A stretch of 64,000 bases of DNA. Source: Heliopora coerulea (lineage: Eukaryota > Cnidaria > Anthozoa > Scleralcyonacea > Helioporidae). Below, in pieces: positions 54,471 to 63,890 of the stretch; position 1 is the first letter of the stretch, and the number at the start of each line of letters is the position of its first letter. Below the pieces are notes generated by a model. The model was not told the DNA's origin. It ran no database searches and saw only the letters and a list, made by a program, of their open reading frames with translations. The position numbers were made by a program, and so were the translations under genes. The stretch spans positions 248,001-312,000 of the forward strand of contig JASJOG010000288.1 of NCBI GenBank assembly GCA_030142905.1, given 5' to 3'.

Positions 54471-55150
54471 ATGACAATATCTTTAAAAATCTTCATCACA
54501 AAAGATGAAAACTCAGAAAAAATAATTCCATTAGACGAGCCACTTATATTAACTAATTGTAATAAAATGTTTGTAAAATCAATTAATTTTTTTTTTTTAA
54601 TTTTAATAATTTATATAAAAATATTCATCATTTTAGTTATGATACACAAGGTGCTAATAGAAAAATTGACTTCAAAGATGGATATTATACCTTTAATATT
54701 TTAAAAACTGAATTAGAAAATGTCGGCGCAATTGAACTGGAACAAATTGATTTTTCTGGAAAATGCACAATAAAATCAGATAAAACATTAAATTTGAAAA
54801 CATTTGGACCAATCATAGGATTTTCCGAGAATAAAGTAATACAAGCAAATACTTCAACAGAAAGCGACAATGTAGTAAATATTAATAGCAACTTGGAATA
54901 TGTAAACATAAGCTGTAATATGATTGATAGAAGTAAAAATTTTGTAAATGGTAAAAGAAGTAATGTACTTATTCAAGTTCCAATAACAACAGAACAAACA
55001 CTAGAAGAAAGTGTTTCTAAAATTTATCCACCTGAAGAAACAGGAGGAATTAAATTATCAAATGGAATTTATAATGAATTAATATTCAAAGTAGAAGGAA
55101 ATAATTCATCTTCAATTGGAAACATTTTATTGGAAATTATTATACGATAA
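54471..55150 (+). pseudogene. Candidate minor capsid protein, frameshifted in a T run
   Basis: Starts at the ATG in ataaaataaatg with TISLKIFITKDENSEKIIPL. A frameshift lies in the 13-base T run at about 54588-54601. The continuation reads FKDGYYTFNILKTELENVGA, then TFGPIIGFSENKVIQAN, then LEYVNISCNMIDRSKNFVNG, LIQVPITTEQTL, and ends with SSIGNILLEIIIR. The order (a YYT-segment, a GF-segment, a Y-x-I-x-C-segment and a final beta strand) parallels the decayed gene at 140-695. This suggests the same beta-rich minor capsid type. About 226 codons. The assignment is an inference. Confidence 0.45.
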
Positions 55151-55180
55151 AATTTTTAAATTTTATTGATAAATAAATAA

Positions 55181-57200
55181 ATGAGTTTATTTTACGGATA
55201 TGAAAGTAAACATGAATCTGATGTAACAGGAAAGCTGTCTACCACAGGAGGGGATATGACAGGTGATATCAACATGGGATCACACACCATATCATAACAT
55301 CAGTTGATCCTATGGCAAATGTGCATTTGGCAAGAAAAAAATACGTCGACGACAAAGTTGCAACCATTAGAGGAGGAACTTCAGCATTTCTATCAAAAAC
55401 AGGAGGCACAATGACAGGAAATATAAGAATGGGAAATAACAGAATTACAACAACTGCGAATCCTGTGAGTGATAAAGACCTTTGTAGGAAAAAATATGTG
55501 GATGATCAAGATTCTAGAAAATTATCAGTAACAGGAGGAACAATGTCTGGAAATATTATCATTGGAAATAATAAAATTACAACAACTGCAGACCCTAAAG
55601 GCAATAAAGACCTTTCCCGTAAAAAATATGTTGATGATCAAGTAATTACTAAATTATCTTTAACTGGTGGAACCATGTCAGGAGATTTAAATATGGGTAC
55701 AAATAAAGTAATTTCTTCTTCAGATCCAACTGATGATACTCACTTGGCAAGAAAAAAATATGTAGACAATCAAGACAATTCTAAACTATCTTTAACTGGT
55801 GGTACCATGTCAGGAGACTTAAATATGGGTACAAATAAATTGACATCAAGCGCAACACCTTCAAATAATAATGATCTGACAACAAAATCATATGTTGATG
55901 GAAACTTTATAAATATTAAAAATGGTACATTTTATGGTAATAGAATAGATGAATTAAAGGGAAATCTTTTAACAAAAGATTTTCAAATTTTTACAGAAAG
56001 AGATCCAAACGACGCCAGTTCACTCACAAGAAAAAAATATGTTAATGATGAAGATAATAAGAAATTAAGTTTGACAGGTGGAACAATGACAGGAAATATT
56101 AATATAGGTACAAATAAAGTAATTTTTACTTCAAATCCAACTGATGCTACTCACTTGACAAGAAAGAAATATGTAGATGATGAATTGAATAAAAAGGTTA
56201 ACAAATCAGGAGGAACAATGACAGGAGATTTATCAATTGGAAACAAAATAATCACAACATCAGATCCGATAAATGATACACATTTATCAAGAAAAAAATA
56301 TGTTGATGACCAAGATAATACAAAATTATCCCTGACTGGTGGAAACATGACAGGAGATATTAATATGGGAAATCATAAAATAATTTCTAGTTATCACCAA
56401 CCAATGCACGAAACACATATTATCACAAGAAAATATGTAGATGACAAATTTAATACATTTTGGTTTCAATTTTTTAAATTTTATACTGCAGTTTATGAAA
56501 TTAAAGATGATACTTCATATATTATTTATAGAAATAGTGATAACAGAATCTTAACAGTTTATAATCAAACAGAAACAGAAAATTTGGATGCAAATTTGTT
56601 TATGGAAGGACAATTAAATAGGCCATTTTATAAAACTCCAAACAAAATGTATTTTAAGAATGAAAGTAATTTTTTTGAAGTTCCGGTTAATATAAACACC
56701 CCGACTGCTGCTTCAAATTTAAAAGACCGTGTTCATATTTTTGTAGTTTATGAAATGGAAAGACAAAATATTAAAAGAACAAATGATTTTACTGCAATTT
56801 TTGGAAATAAAGGTAGTGGTAATGGAATTTACAGAATGATAGGATTCCAAAATCTTGACAATGCTTCTACAAAAAGATTGTTTATGGTGTAGGAAACAAT
56901 TATTTAGATATAAATCCAAATGTATTTCCATTGAAAGCTGACCCTACAGAATATAACAAAATGAAATGCATTTCTGTTCATTATGATAGGGAATCATATC
57001 CCTTTAAAATTGGTAATTCAAGAATTTTTTGTAACGGAAAATTAATTAAAACATTTGCATCTGCACAAGTTACACGTGGTTTAACTTCATTGGTTTTTGG
57101 AGGAAGTAATAAAACTGTAAAAAATGGTAAAGTGACAGATTGTTTCAAAGGAAAAATTGCATTTATTGCTATACAATTACATAAAAAAAATAACAGATAA
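55181..57200 (+). pseudogene. Fibre-like protein with tail-fibre-type shaft repeats and C-terminal head
   Basis: Starts in taaataaataaatg with SLFYGYESKHESDVTGKLS. About nine repeats of 37-42 residues follow (residues 15-424). Each has the core TGGTMTGDINMG, then a short strand ending in a DP turn, then RKKYVDD. One repeat (near residue 245-285) is degenerate. The pattern is that of bacteriophage and viral trimeric fibre shafts. The C-terminal 250 residues are not repetitive and contain VHIFVVYEMERQN, FTAIFGNKGSGNG, MKCISVHYDRES and LVFGGSN, like a beta-sandwich (lectin or laminin-G-like) head. Frameshifts at about 55298 and 56890 split it; the repeats themselves are open. Likely an attachment fibre of a virion; this is inferred from architecture. 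Confidence 0.65.
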
Positions 57201-57210
57201 AGAAATTTAA

Positions 57211-57279
57211 ATGAATCATATTGTATTGTGTCAAAAATTTAATGTAGATTTTGATAAATCTATTATTAATGATTTATAA
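57211..57279 (+). CDS. Mini-ORF of 22 residues, doubtful
   Basis: ATG in tttaaatg; reads NHIVLCQKFNVDFDKSIIND and a stop. It has no hydrophobic segment or motif. It could be a remnant of a small gene. Confidence 0.2.
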   Translation: MNHIVLCQKFNVDFDKSIINDL

Positions 57280-57284
57280 ATTTT

Positions 57285-57435
57285 ACTTGAATTTAAAATT
57301 TGTTTGAAGTAGATTGTAAGTTCATTTGAAATATACTTGTGACAACTTGTAATATAACTTTGAATAAATTTTAAATAGACTTGTAATAAATTTTAAATAC
57401 ACTTACAATAAATTTTAAATAAAATTATAAAAAGA
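57285..57435. repeat. AT-rich degenerate tandem repeats upstream of the 57443 gene
   Basis: Four to five imperfect copies of about 20-22 bases with the core acttgtaataaattttaaat, directly before the start of the next gene. They may be part of its promoter region. Confidence 0.65.
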
Positions 57436-57442
57436 TAAATAA

Positions 57443-57793
57443 ATGAGTGAACAGAGTGACCAAAGTAAACAAACGGTGAAGCTGGACAAAGTGAACACTT
57501 CTGATAAAGTAACAGCAGTTGAAAAAACAATTAAAGCAAAAGACCCAAGAAAAGTGGAATTGGGAAAAAGATTGGCGAAAATTTCAAGAGAAGCAAAAGA
57601 AAGAAAGGCAAGACAACGAAGTGAAGTAGAAAATGCTAGAGTAGAAAATGAAGAAATAAATAATTACATTGATTTTGGACCTTCCACTTTGCGGTATTTG
57701 ATTGGAGGGGTAGGGGTTGTTGCTGCACTGGGTGGATTATACTTTGCATATAAAAAAGACAAAAGGGAAAGCGAACAAAGAGAACAAAATTAA
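57443..57793 (+). CDS. Basic protein with C-terminal membrane segment
   Basis: 116 intact residues. Starts in agataaataaatg with SEQSDQSKQTVKLDKVNTSD. A strongly basic helix follows (KDPRKVELGKRLAKISREAK, then ERKARQRSEVENA), and one membrane segment near residue 84-105 (YLIGGVGVVAALGGLYFAY) ends in a charged tail. The KDPRKVE-GKRLA motif recurs in small proteins of related virus-like elements as I remember them. It may be a DNA-binding membrane-anchored virion protein; this is inferred. A strong hairpin follows 40 bases after its stop. Confidence 0.65.
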   Translation: MSEQSDQSKQTVKLDKVNTSDKVTAVEKTIKAKDPRKVELGKRLAKISREAKERKARQRSEVENARVENEEINNYIDFGPSTLRYLIGGVGVVAALGGLYFAYKKDKRESEQREQN

Positions 57794-57833
57794 TAAAAGT
57801 GTGCAATTGCAGGGTGGTCCATCAAGGTGTTCT

Positions 57834-57886
57834 ATTAAAAACCTGTAAGGAAGCAAACCGTGAAATGGACCTTACAGGTTTTTAAT
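57834..57886. terminator. Perfect 17-bp-stem hairpin after the 57443 gene
   Basis: Arms attaaaaacctgtaagg (57834-57850) and ccttacaggtttttaat (57870-57886) with a 19-base loop, followed by aaaaaattttttt. It lies between two tandem genes and looks like a 3'-end hairpin. Confidence 0.7.
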
Positions 57887-57913
57887 AAAAAATTTTTTTA
57901 TGTATATAAATAA

Positions 57914-58147
57914 ATGACTGAAATGAATAGAAAAGAAGCTATGAATGAATTATATGATTCTACACTAATTACATTGGGTGCTGTGGGAATTGGAATGATA
58001 ACAAGAAGAGTATTTAGTGATGGTTTGTCAACTCTGGCTAGTTTAGTGCCTACTTTAAAACTTACAGCAGCTGTAGGATTATCAACACTTGGAATTAAAT
58101 ATGCACAAGACAAAAAGTGGCTTCCTACGGATCCTTTCAAATCTTAG
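57914..58147 (+). CDS. Small membrane protein, 77 residues
   Basis: Intact. Starts in tatataaataaatg with TEMNRKEAMNELYDSTLITL. Two hydrophobic stretches (LITLGAVGIGMITRRVF, and LASLVPTLKLTAAVGLSTLG) suggest one or two membrane segments. It ends in a polar tail (DKKWLPTDPFKS). The family is not recognised. It belongs to a run of four tiny membrane proteins. Confidence 0.6.
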   Translation: MTEMNRKEAMNELYDSTLITLGAVGIGMITRRVFSDGLSTLASLVPTLKLTAAVGLSTLGIKYAQDKKWLPTDPFKS

Positions 58148-58182
58148 AAAGCAAACAAAGTGGGCAAAATAAATAAGAATAA

Positions 58183-58462
58183 ATGGAAACAGTAGTTGGT
58201 GGATTATTTAATGCTGTTGCTTTTGCGGGTGCTGGATTTTTATTTAGTAAACTTAATCATACTAGAGATAAAAAGACATAATGAAGCAATGGAAAAACTG
58301 AGCGAAGCAAAGGAAAAATGGTATGAAGAGCAAGTGAAAAGAAAAGAAGAAATTGAAAAATTAAGACAGCAATTATCTGATGCAAATGCAGATATAAATG
58401 GAACAAACATGGCAAATAAAAACTCTTGTGTGTGTGAAAAGTTTAGAGCAAGAATACAGTGA
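58183..58462 (+). pseudogene. Membrane-anchored coiled-coil protein, frameshifted
   Basis: The ATG at 58183 (context agaataaatg) gives ETVVGGLFNAVAFAGAGFLF, an N-terminal membrane segment. A frameshift near 58260-58280 leads into HNEAMEKLSEAKEKWYEEQV and KRKEEIEKLRQQLSDANADI, a clear heptad coiled coil. About 92 residues. Function unknown; the architecture resembles small virion or spanin-like membrane proteins, but no homology is shown. Confidence 0.5.
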
Positions 58463-58473
58463 ATCTGCGGGAA

Positions 58474-58590
58474 ATGAGCCAAAATTGGAGGATTTACTAT
58501 GAACCTTCAGATGAGATGAAAGAATATCAAAATGTTGCTTTTTTTCTGGTTGGGATTTCAGGAGGCTTAATAGTTTACAAATTTATATAA
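58474..58590 (+). CDS. Tiny membrane protein, 38 residues
   Basis: The frame reads MSQNWRIYYEPSDEMKEYQN and then VAFFLVGISGGLIVYKFI, a polar N-terminus and one C-terminal membrane segment. It starts 11 bases after the stop of the coiled-coil gene. The clear topology makes it a likely gene despite its length. Confidence 0.5.
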   Translation: MSQNWRIYYEPSDEMKEYQNVAFFLVGISGGLIVYKFI

Positions 58591-58926
58591 CGGTATAAAT
58601 AAAATAAATTAACATTTTTGAATTTATTTTAGATTACTTTAAAAACGGAAAAATTGATAAAAAATATAATAATTGGTTAAAAGATGAAAATGTTTATAAT
58701 TTATTTAAAATTGCCATTAAATATTATAATTTTCTATTTGATTATTTAAATTTAAATGGTTTTAATTGTAATTGTATAGAAAACTTTAAAAATTTAATAA
58801 ATTTGGAGATTAAATTATACAAGATTTACAAGATTCAGAAAAGAAAAATACCAACTTTTAACTTATTTATTTTTGTTTTTTAAGAAAAAAAAAATTTGTT
58901 CTCAAATAAAAAATTATATATAATAA
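58591..58926 (+). pseudogene. AT-rich stretch with a start-less open frame
   Basis: From about 58632 to 58883 one plus-strand frame is open without an ATG (DYFKNGKIDKKYNNWLKDEN, then LFKIAIKYYNFLFDYLN). It looks coding, rich in Asn, Lys and Tyr, but its start is lost. The family is unknown. Confidence 0.35.
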
Positions 58927-59272
58927 ATGAACAATCAAAGTCATTATACTATTAAACAATCAAGAGATATTGCAAAAGAAAAAAAAAATAAAATATTATA
59001 AAACTTACAAAAAAAATTAGCTTGAAAAAATACTGGGTTTGGAAATTAGTAAACCTAATGAACAGTTTGAAAAATATTGCTGAGAAAAAATGAAAAAACC
59101 AACACCAATAATTATTATAAACAAAGAAACAGGAGAAATTTTCAATTTTAAAAGTCTTTATTCTGCCGCAAAAAATTTTAACCTAAATGCAGAAAGCATC
59201 AAATACAGAATTAAAGCAAAAAAAGATTTGAAAATTAATGATCAAGCATTTTGCTTGATCATTTGTATATAA
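58927..59272 (+). pseudogene. NUMOD-like (intron-endonuclease-associated DNA-binding) small protein
   Basis: An ATG at 58927 (taataaatg) with NNQSHYTIKQSRDIAKEKKN meets stops near 59000 and 59025. The open part at 59090-59272 reads PIIIINKETGEIFNFKSLYS, then AAKNFNLNAESIKYRIKAKK. This pattern (a strand with TGE, F-S-x-AA, then a helix-turn-helix ending in I-x-x-R) resembles the NUMOD1/IENR1 DNA-binding repeat found in HNH and GIY-YIG homing endonucleases. No nuclease domain is visible. It may be a remnant of a homing endonuclease or a regulator. Confidence 0.45.
59237..59263. terminator. Perfect 12-bp-stem hairpin at the end of the NUMOD-like gene
   Basis: Arms aatgatcaagca (59237-59248) and tgcttgatcatt (59252-59263) with a 3-base loop. 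It overlaps the last codons of the frame, which ends at 59272. Confidence 0.7.
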
Positions 59273-59281
59273 TAAAAAACA

Positions 59282-59584
59282 ATGAATCAAGTAGTCTCAG
59301 AAAAAGTTGTTGAAATATTTTTAAAACCAGAAAATTATGAAGATTATGATAAAGACCATTTATATTATATTTTTACTAATGAAATTTCTAAACTCTCAGG
59401 TGAAGGAGAATTATTACCACATCATGAATTTACAATAAATTTTGATAAAAAATTTTGTATTTTTAGTGATTTTGATATTGATTATGAAGCCGAAGAAAAA
59501 ATTTATTCAAATTATAAAATTATTTTGAAGTCAAGACCAAAAAGATTAAATTTATTCATTAATATTTTTATATTTAATTATTGA
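59282..59584 (+). CDS. Unidentified 100-residue protein
   Basis: Intact frame starting 9 bases after the previous stop (aaaaacaatg): NQVVSEKVVEIFLKPENYED, then LYYIFTNEISKLSGEGELLP, HEFTINFDKKFCIFSDFDID. Acidic in the middle, basic at the end. No known motif. A hairpin with a T run follows 19 bases after the stop. Confidence 0.45.
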   Translation: MNQVVSEKVVEIFLKPENYEDYDKDHLYYIFTNEISKLSGEGELLPHHEFTINFDKKFCIFSDFDIDYEAEEKIYSNYKIILKSRPKRLNLFINIFIFNY

Positions 59585-59603
59585 AGACCTTTGGTGTGTG
59601 GTT

Positions 59604-59633
59604 AAGAATAAAAATCAGATGATTTTTATTCTT
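59604..59633. terminator. Perfect 14-bp-stem hairpin with T tract
   Basis: Arms aagaataaaaatca (59604-59617) and tgatttttattctt (59620-59633) with a 2-base loop, followed by seven T. It lies between the 59282 gene and polymerase B. Confidence 0.75.
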
Positions 59634-59689
59634 TTTTTTTGCATCATATTGCATTTAAAGAAAAAATAAACACATAAATAAAGAACGAA

Positions 59690-62600
59690 TACAACAAAAA
59701 ATTTATTGGACACAGATGTCCCTAATATTAATACACCTTTATTAAAACCAAAAAATGTTTTTAAAAGTGGAAATTTACTTGATACACCAAATCCTGGTTA
59801 TGATTTTCAAAATATATTACAACCAAACAAAATATGTTTCAAAAATTAAAAGTTTGATTGAAAGGTCTAAAGAAAAAGGAAATAATTTATTTAACAAGTC
59901 TAAAGAAGAAGTACTTAATTTATTTGATAAATATAGAAATAATGTAAACAAAGGAACAGAAAAAAATAACAAATTGGTATAATCATTTAAAAGAAAATGT
60001 TTTAAATATATTTAACAAAATACAGGAAAAACCACAAATGTCTGATCCAAAGTTTGAGCTCGATAGAGAAGCCTTGAATGTTATAAAACGTTATGAACTA
60101 GATTTGGAAAAATATGGAATGACTTTATATGATCCTTTGAGTGTGTTGGAAAAAGTAAAACCACTGGTGATTAGAAAATTTAAAAAACATCCAAGCACAT
60201 TGAGCAATTGCCCAAAGGGCTCAGAGCCAGGGGCTCAAGCTCTCAGAACCGCAGGTTCAAAACAACAATTAACCTTTGTTTGCTTAATGAAAAAAAACAG
60301 ATTCTGGAACTGGAGAAGAAACTGTGGATAATGCACATTTTCATAGCTATTATGAAGAAATTTTTACTGGAAGCAATTTTGATGAAATATATGAAAGAAT
60401 GGTTAAAAAAATTATTCTATGTTTTGAAGAATATTTAAAAAATTCAAGTTTATGGAAATTTTATAAAAGTTTAAAAGTAATTCTTAATATTAATAACATT
60501 CAACAATTACTTGCATCATCTTTTATTTCAACCCCAAAATTTTTAAAAAATAAAAATGCAATTATTAATCCACAAAATGATGATCAAAAATGTTTATTGT
60601 GGTGTGTGGTAATAAATGAACTTTTGAAAACCAATCCAAATTTGAGAAATCCTGGTAGAATTACGAAAATTTTAAAAAAGAAAGCTGAGGGTTTTAATAT
60701 TAAAGGAATTCATTTCCCATGTGGATTTTCAGATATTGATAAATTTGAAAAAAATAATATTTCAATTAATGTCTTTGGATATAATGGAGAAGAAAGGTTT
60801 GGAAATAAAAAGCATGAAATTTTTCCATTGAGGGTGAGTAAATTGAACAAAGAACATGTGAACATATTGTTAATAAGCGATGAAAATGGGGATAAACATT
60901 ATTGTTTAATTAAAAATATGAGCAGATTATTTTCAAGTCAAGTAAATAAACATAAAGGAAAATTACATATTTGTAATTATTGTTTACAAAATTTCAGTAA
61001 TGAAAAAACTCTAAAAAATCATTTGGAATATTGTTCAAAATATAAGTGTGGAAAAACTGTTTATCCAAATAAAGGAGAAAAATTGAAGTTTAAAAATTAT
61101 GAAAAAATGCACAATGTTCCATTTGTAATTTATGCAGATTTTGAATGCAGTTTAAAATATGAGGATAAAAATATTGGTGATAATACAAAACAATTTCGAA
61201 AACATGAACCGTCTGGATATTGCTATTTGATAAAATGTTTTGATGATAATTTATCTAAAACCCAAAATTAGTAAAATATACAAAAAAATCTGGTGACAGT
61301 GGAGATGGTGCGAGCTCTGTGTCTGCAAAATTTGTAGAAAGTTTAGAAAATAATATTAAAAAGATACATGAACAATTTAAATTTCAAAAAAAGATTTTGA
61401 AACAGCTAAGAAATGTTATGCATGTAGTAAAGAATTTGAACCGCTACAAAGCAGCGCCACAAGTGGTCCTGGTGGACAGTGAGCTGGTGATAAAGTTGCC
61501 GATCGTTGCAATTATACTGGAAAATATCGTGGAGCTGCTTGTTGTAGTTGTAATTCAAAAATGAAAAAACTTAAATTTATTCCAGTTATATTTCATAATT
61601 TACAAAATTATGATAGTCATTTGTTTATTAAAAATCTTGGAGTTTCAGAAGGTGAAATGAATTGTATCCCCAACACTGAGGAGAAATATATTTTATTTAG
61701 AAAAGAGATTGTTGATAAATTTGAATCTAAAAAAATAATTACAGAAAAACAATTTAAAAGTCGATGTAAAGAAAACATTGAATATGAAAAAATTGATGAA
61801 AATGGAAGTGAAAAGTATAAAATCAAAGAAATAATTAATGTTAAAAAAACAAATTAGATTTATTGACAGTTTTAAATTTATGCAAAGTGGTTTAGGAAAC
61901 TTGGTTAAAAATTTAGATAAAAATGAGCTAAATATGAAAAAATTTTACGGTGAAGCTGAAGAAAGAGAATTATTAACTAGAAAAGGTGTGTTTCCATATG
62001 ACTGGTTTGATAATATTCAAAAATTAAATGAAGAAAAATTACCTGATATTGAAGAATTTTATTCAAAATTAAATGATGAAAATATAACAGAAGAAGATTA
62101 TAAACATGCACAAAATGTTTGGAAAAAATTTAATATTAAAAATATGAGAGAATATCATGACTAATATTTGAAAACTGATGTGATACTTTTGGCAGATGTT
62201 TTTGAAAATTTCAGAAAAGTTTGTAAAGAAAATTATAAACTAGATACAGCTTGGTATTATACTTCTCCAGGGCTTGCTTGGGATGCAATGTTGAAAATGA
62301 CTAAAGTTGAATTGGAATTATTATCTGACCCACAAATGTACCTTATGATTGAAAATGGAATTAGAGGAGGAATTTCAACAATTACAAAGCGATATGCAAA
62401 AGCTAATAATCCTTATATGGGCTCAAAGTATAATCCTGAAGAATATAATGTATATCTTGCTTATTTAGATGCAAATAATCTTTATGGATGGGCAATGAGT
62501 AAAAAACTTCCTGTGAGAGATTTTAAATGGATGAATGAAAGAAAATTACAAAATTGGGAAAAATTTCCTTGTATATTAGACGTTCACTTGGAATACCCTG

Positions 62601-63684
62601 AAGAGCTGCATGATTTACATAATGAATACCCATTAGCACCAGAAAGATTAAAAGTTGACACCTGCGGAGCAGGAGGTGTTGAAAAATTAATTCCAAATTT
62701 GAATAATAAAGAAAAATATGTTTTACATAGTGAAAACTTGAAATTATATGAAAAATTAGGATTAAAAATTAGTGGAATTTATAAAGGTATTAAATTTTAT
62801 GAAGAAGATTTTATGAAAAAATATATTGATTTAAACACAAAACTGAGAACAGATGCAAAAAATTCATTTGAAAAAGACTTTTTCAAACTTATGAATAATT
62901 CTGTATTTGGGAAAACTATGGAGAATGTTAGAAACAGAGTTGATATACAATTAGTTAACAGAGAAGAAAAAGCATTCAAATTATTTTCAAAAACCAATTT
63001 TGACAAAAGAACAATATTTTCTGAAAATTTAATTGCAGTGCATATGCATAAGAAAAAAGTTAAGCTTGATAAACCTATATATCTAGGAATGAGCATATTG
63101 GATCTGAGTAAGACTTTAATGTATGATTTTCATTATAATTATATTAAACCAAAATATGGTGAAAATTCGCGGTTGTTATTTACAGATACTGACAGTTTAA
63201 TGTATGAAATTTACAGTGAAGATTTTTCTAAAGATATATCCCCAGATGTTGAAAAAATGTTTGACACAAGTAATTACCCAAAAGACCAGGAAAGAATAAT
63301 AAAGTAATTGGAATGATGAAAGATGAGTGCAGAGGTAAACAAATAGAAGAATTTGTAGGGCTTAGAGCAAAATTATATTCTTATAAAATTGATGAAAAAG
63401 AATCAAAAAGATGTAAAGGTGTTAAAGAAATGTTATTGAAAAAAAATATAACATTTCAAAATTATAAAGATTGCTTATTTAGTCAAGAAGAACAAATTAG
63501 AAAAATGAATTTAATAAGACATCGAAATCATGAATTGTATACTGAAAGTGTAGAAAAAATTGCATTGTCAGCAAAAGATGATAAAAGAATAATACTTGAA
63601 AATAAAATAGATACATTAGCATATGGTCATTATATGTCGGAAATGATCGACACTTATGAAAATATATTTGGATTTAAACCATAA
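59690..63684 (+). pseudogene. polB: Protein-primed DNA polymerase B, frameshifted
   Basis: About 1,330 codons in seven pieces. The N-terminus (59690-60310) is the most damaged. NDDQKCLLWCVVINELL follows near 60580, then a C-x2-C zinc-finger-like block (HICNYCLQNF, then CSKY), Exo I FVIYADFEC near 61120, and GKYRGAACCSCN. Exo II is FHNLQNYDSH near 61590 and Exo III is LKTDVILLADVF just after an in-frame TAA at 62162-62164. The polymerase motifs are intact in one frame: LDANNLYGWAM near 62465, LMNNSVFGKTM near 62890, and FTDTDSLMYEI near 63180, with the catalytic Asp residues. A frameshift near 63300 precedes the C-terminal part (GLRAKLYSYKI). Further breaks occur near 60260, 60310, 61260, 61385, 61479 and 61850. 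It replicates the element from protein-primed ends. Confidence 0.92.
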
Positions 63685-63890
63685 GTTGGACTGACAATGA
63701 AGTTGCTAAAGTTGTTTTTAAAAATATTTATGGTCAGCGGAGTCTTTTTACATTGAGCTGTTTGGAATGTTGAGGGTATTCCCCTGTGACACTGAAAAAT
63801 TTTGATGAAATTCCCGGTAACGTTATCAAATTCCTGGAAGCGGCTGGAAATGGTGTCATTAGGAAAAAGGTGATTCCCCAAACCTGATGT
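63685..63890. other. Right subterminal region of the Polinton
   Basis: No gene. It holds gtttggaatgttgagggtat near 63760 and gagggatttcccc near 63892, pieces of the terminal module, with tggaagcggctggaaatggt between. Confidence 0.5.

Noticed and set aside
55312..56892. Collagen-like or silk-like host protein
   Set aside because: The repeats are not Gly-X-Y but the TGGTMTG/KKYVD pattern of fibre shafts, and the gene lies within the Polinton with the element's start context.
57285..57435. A CRISPR array
   Set aside because: The repeats are imperfect, about 20 bases, AT-rich and without unique spacers. The sequence is eukaryotic.
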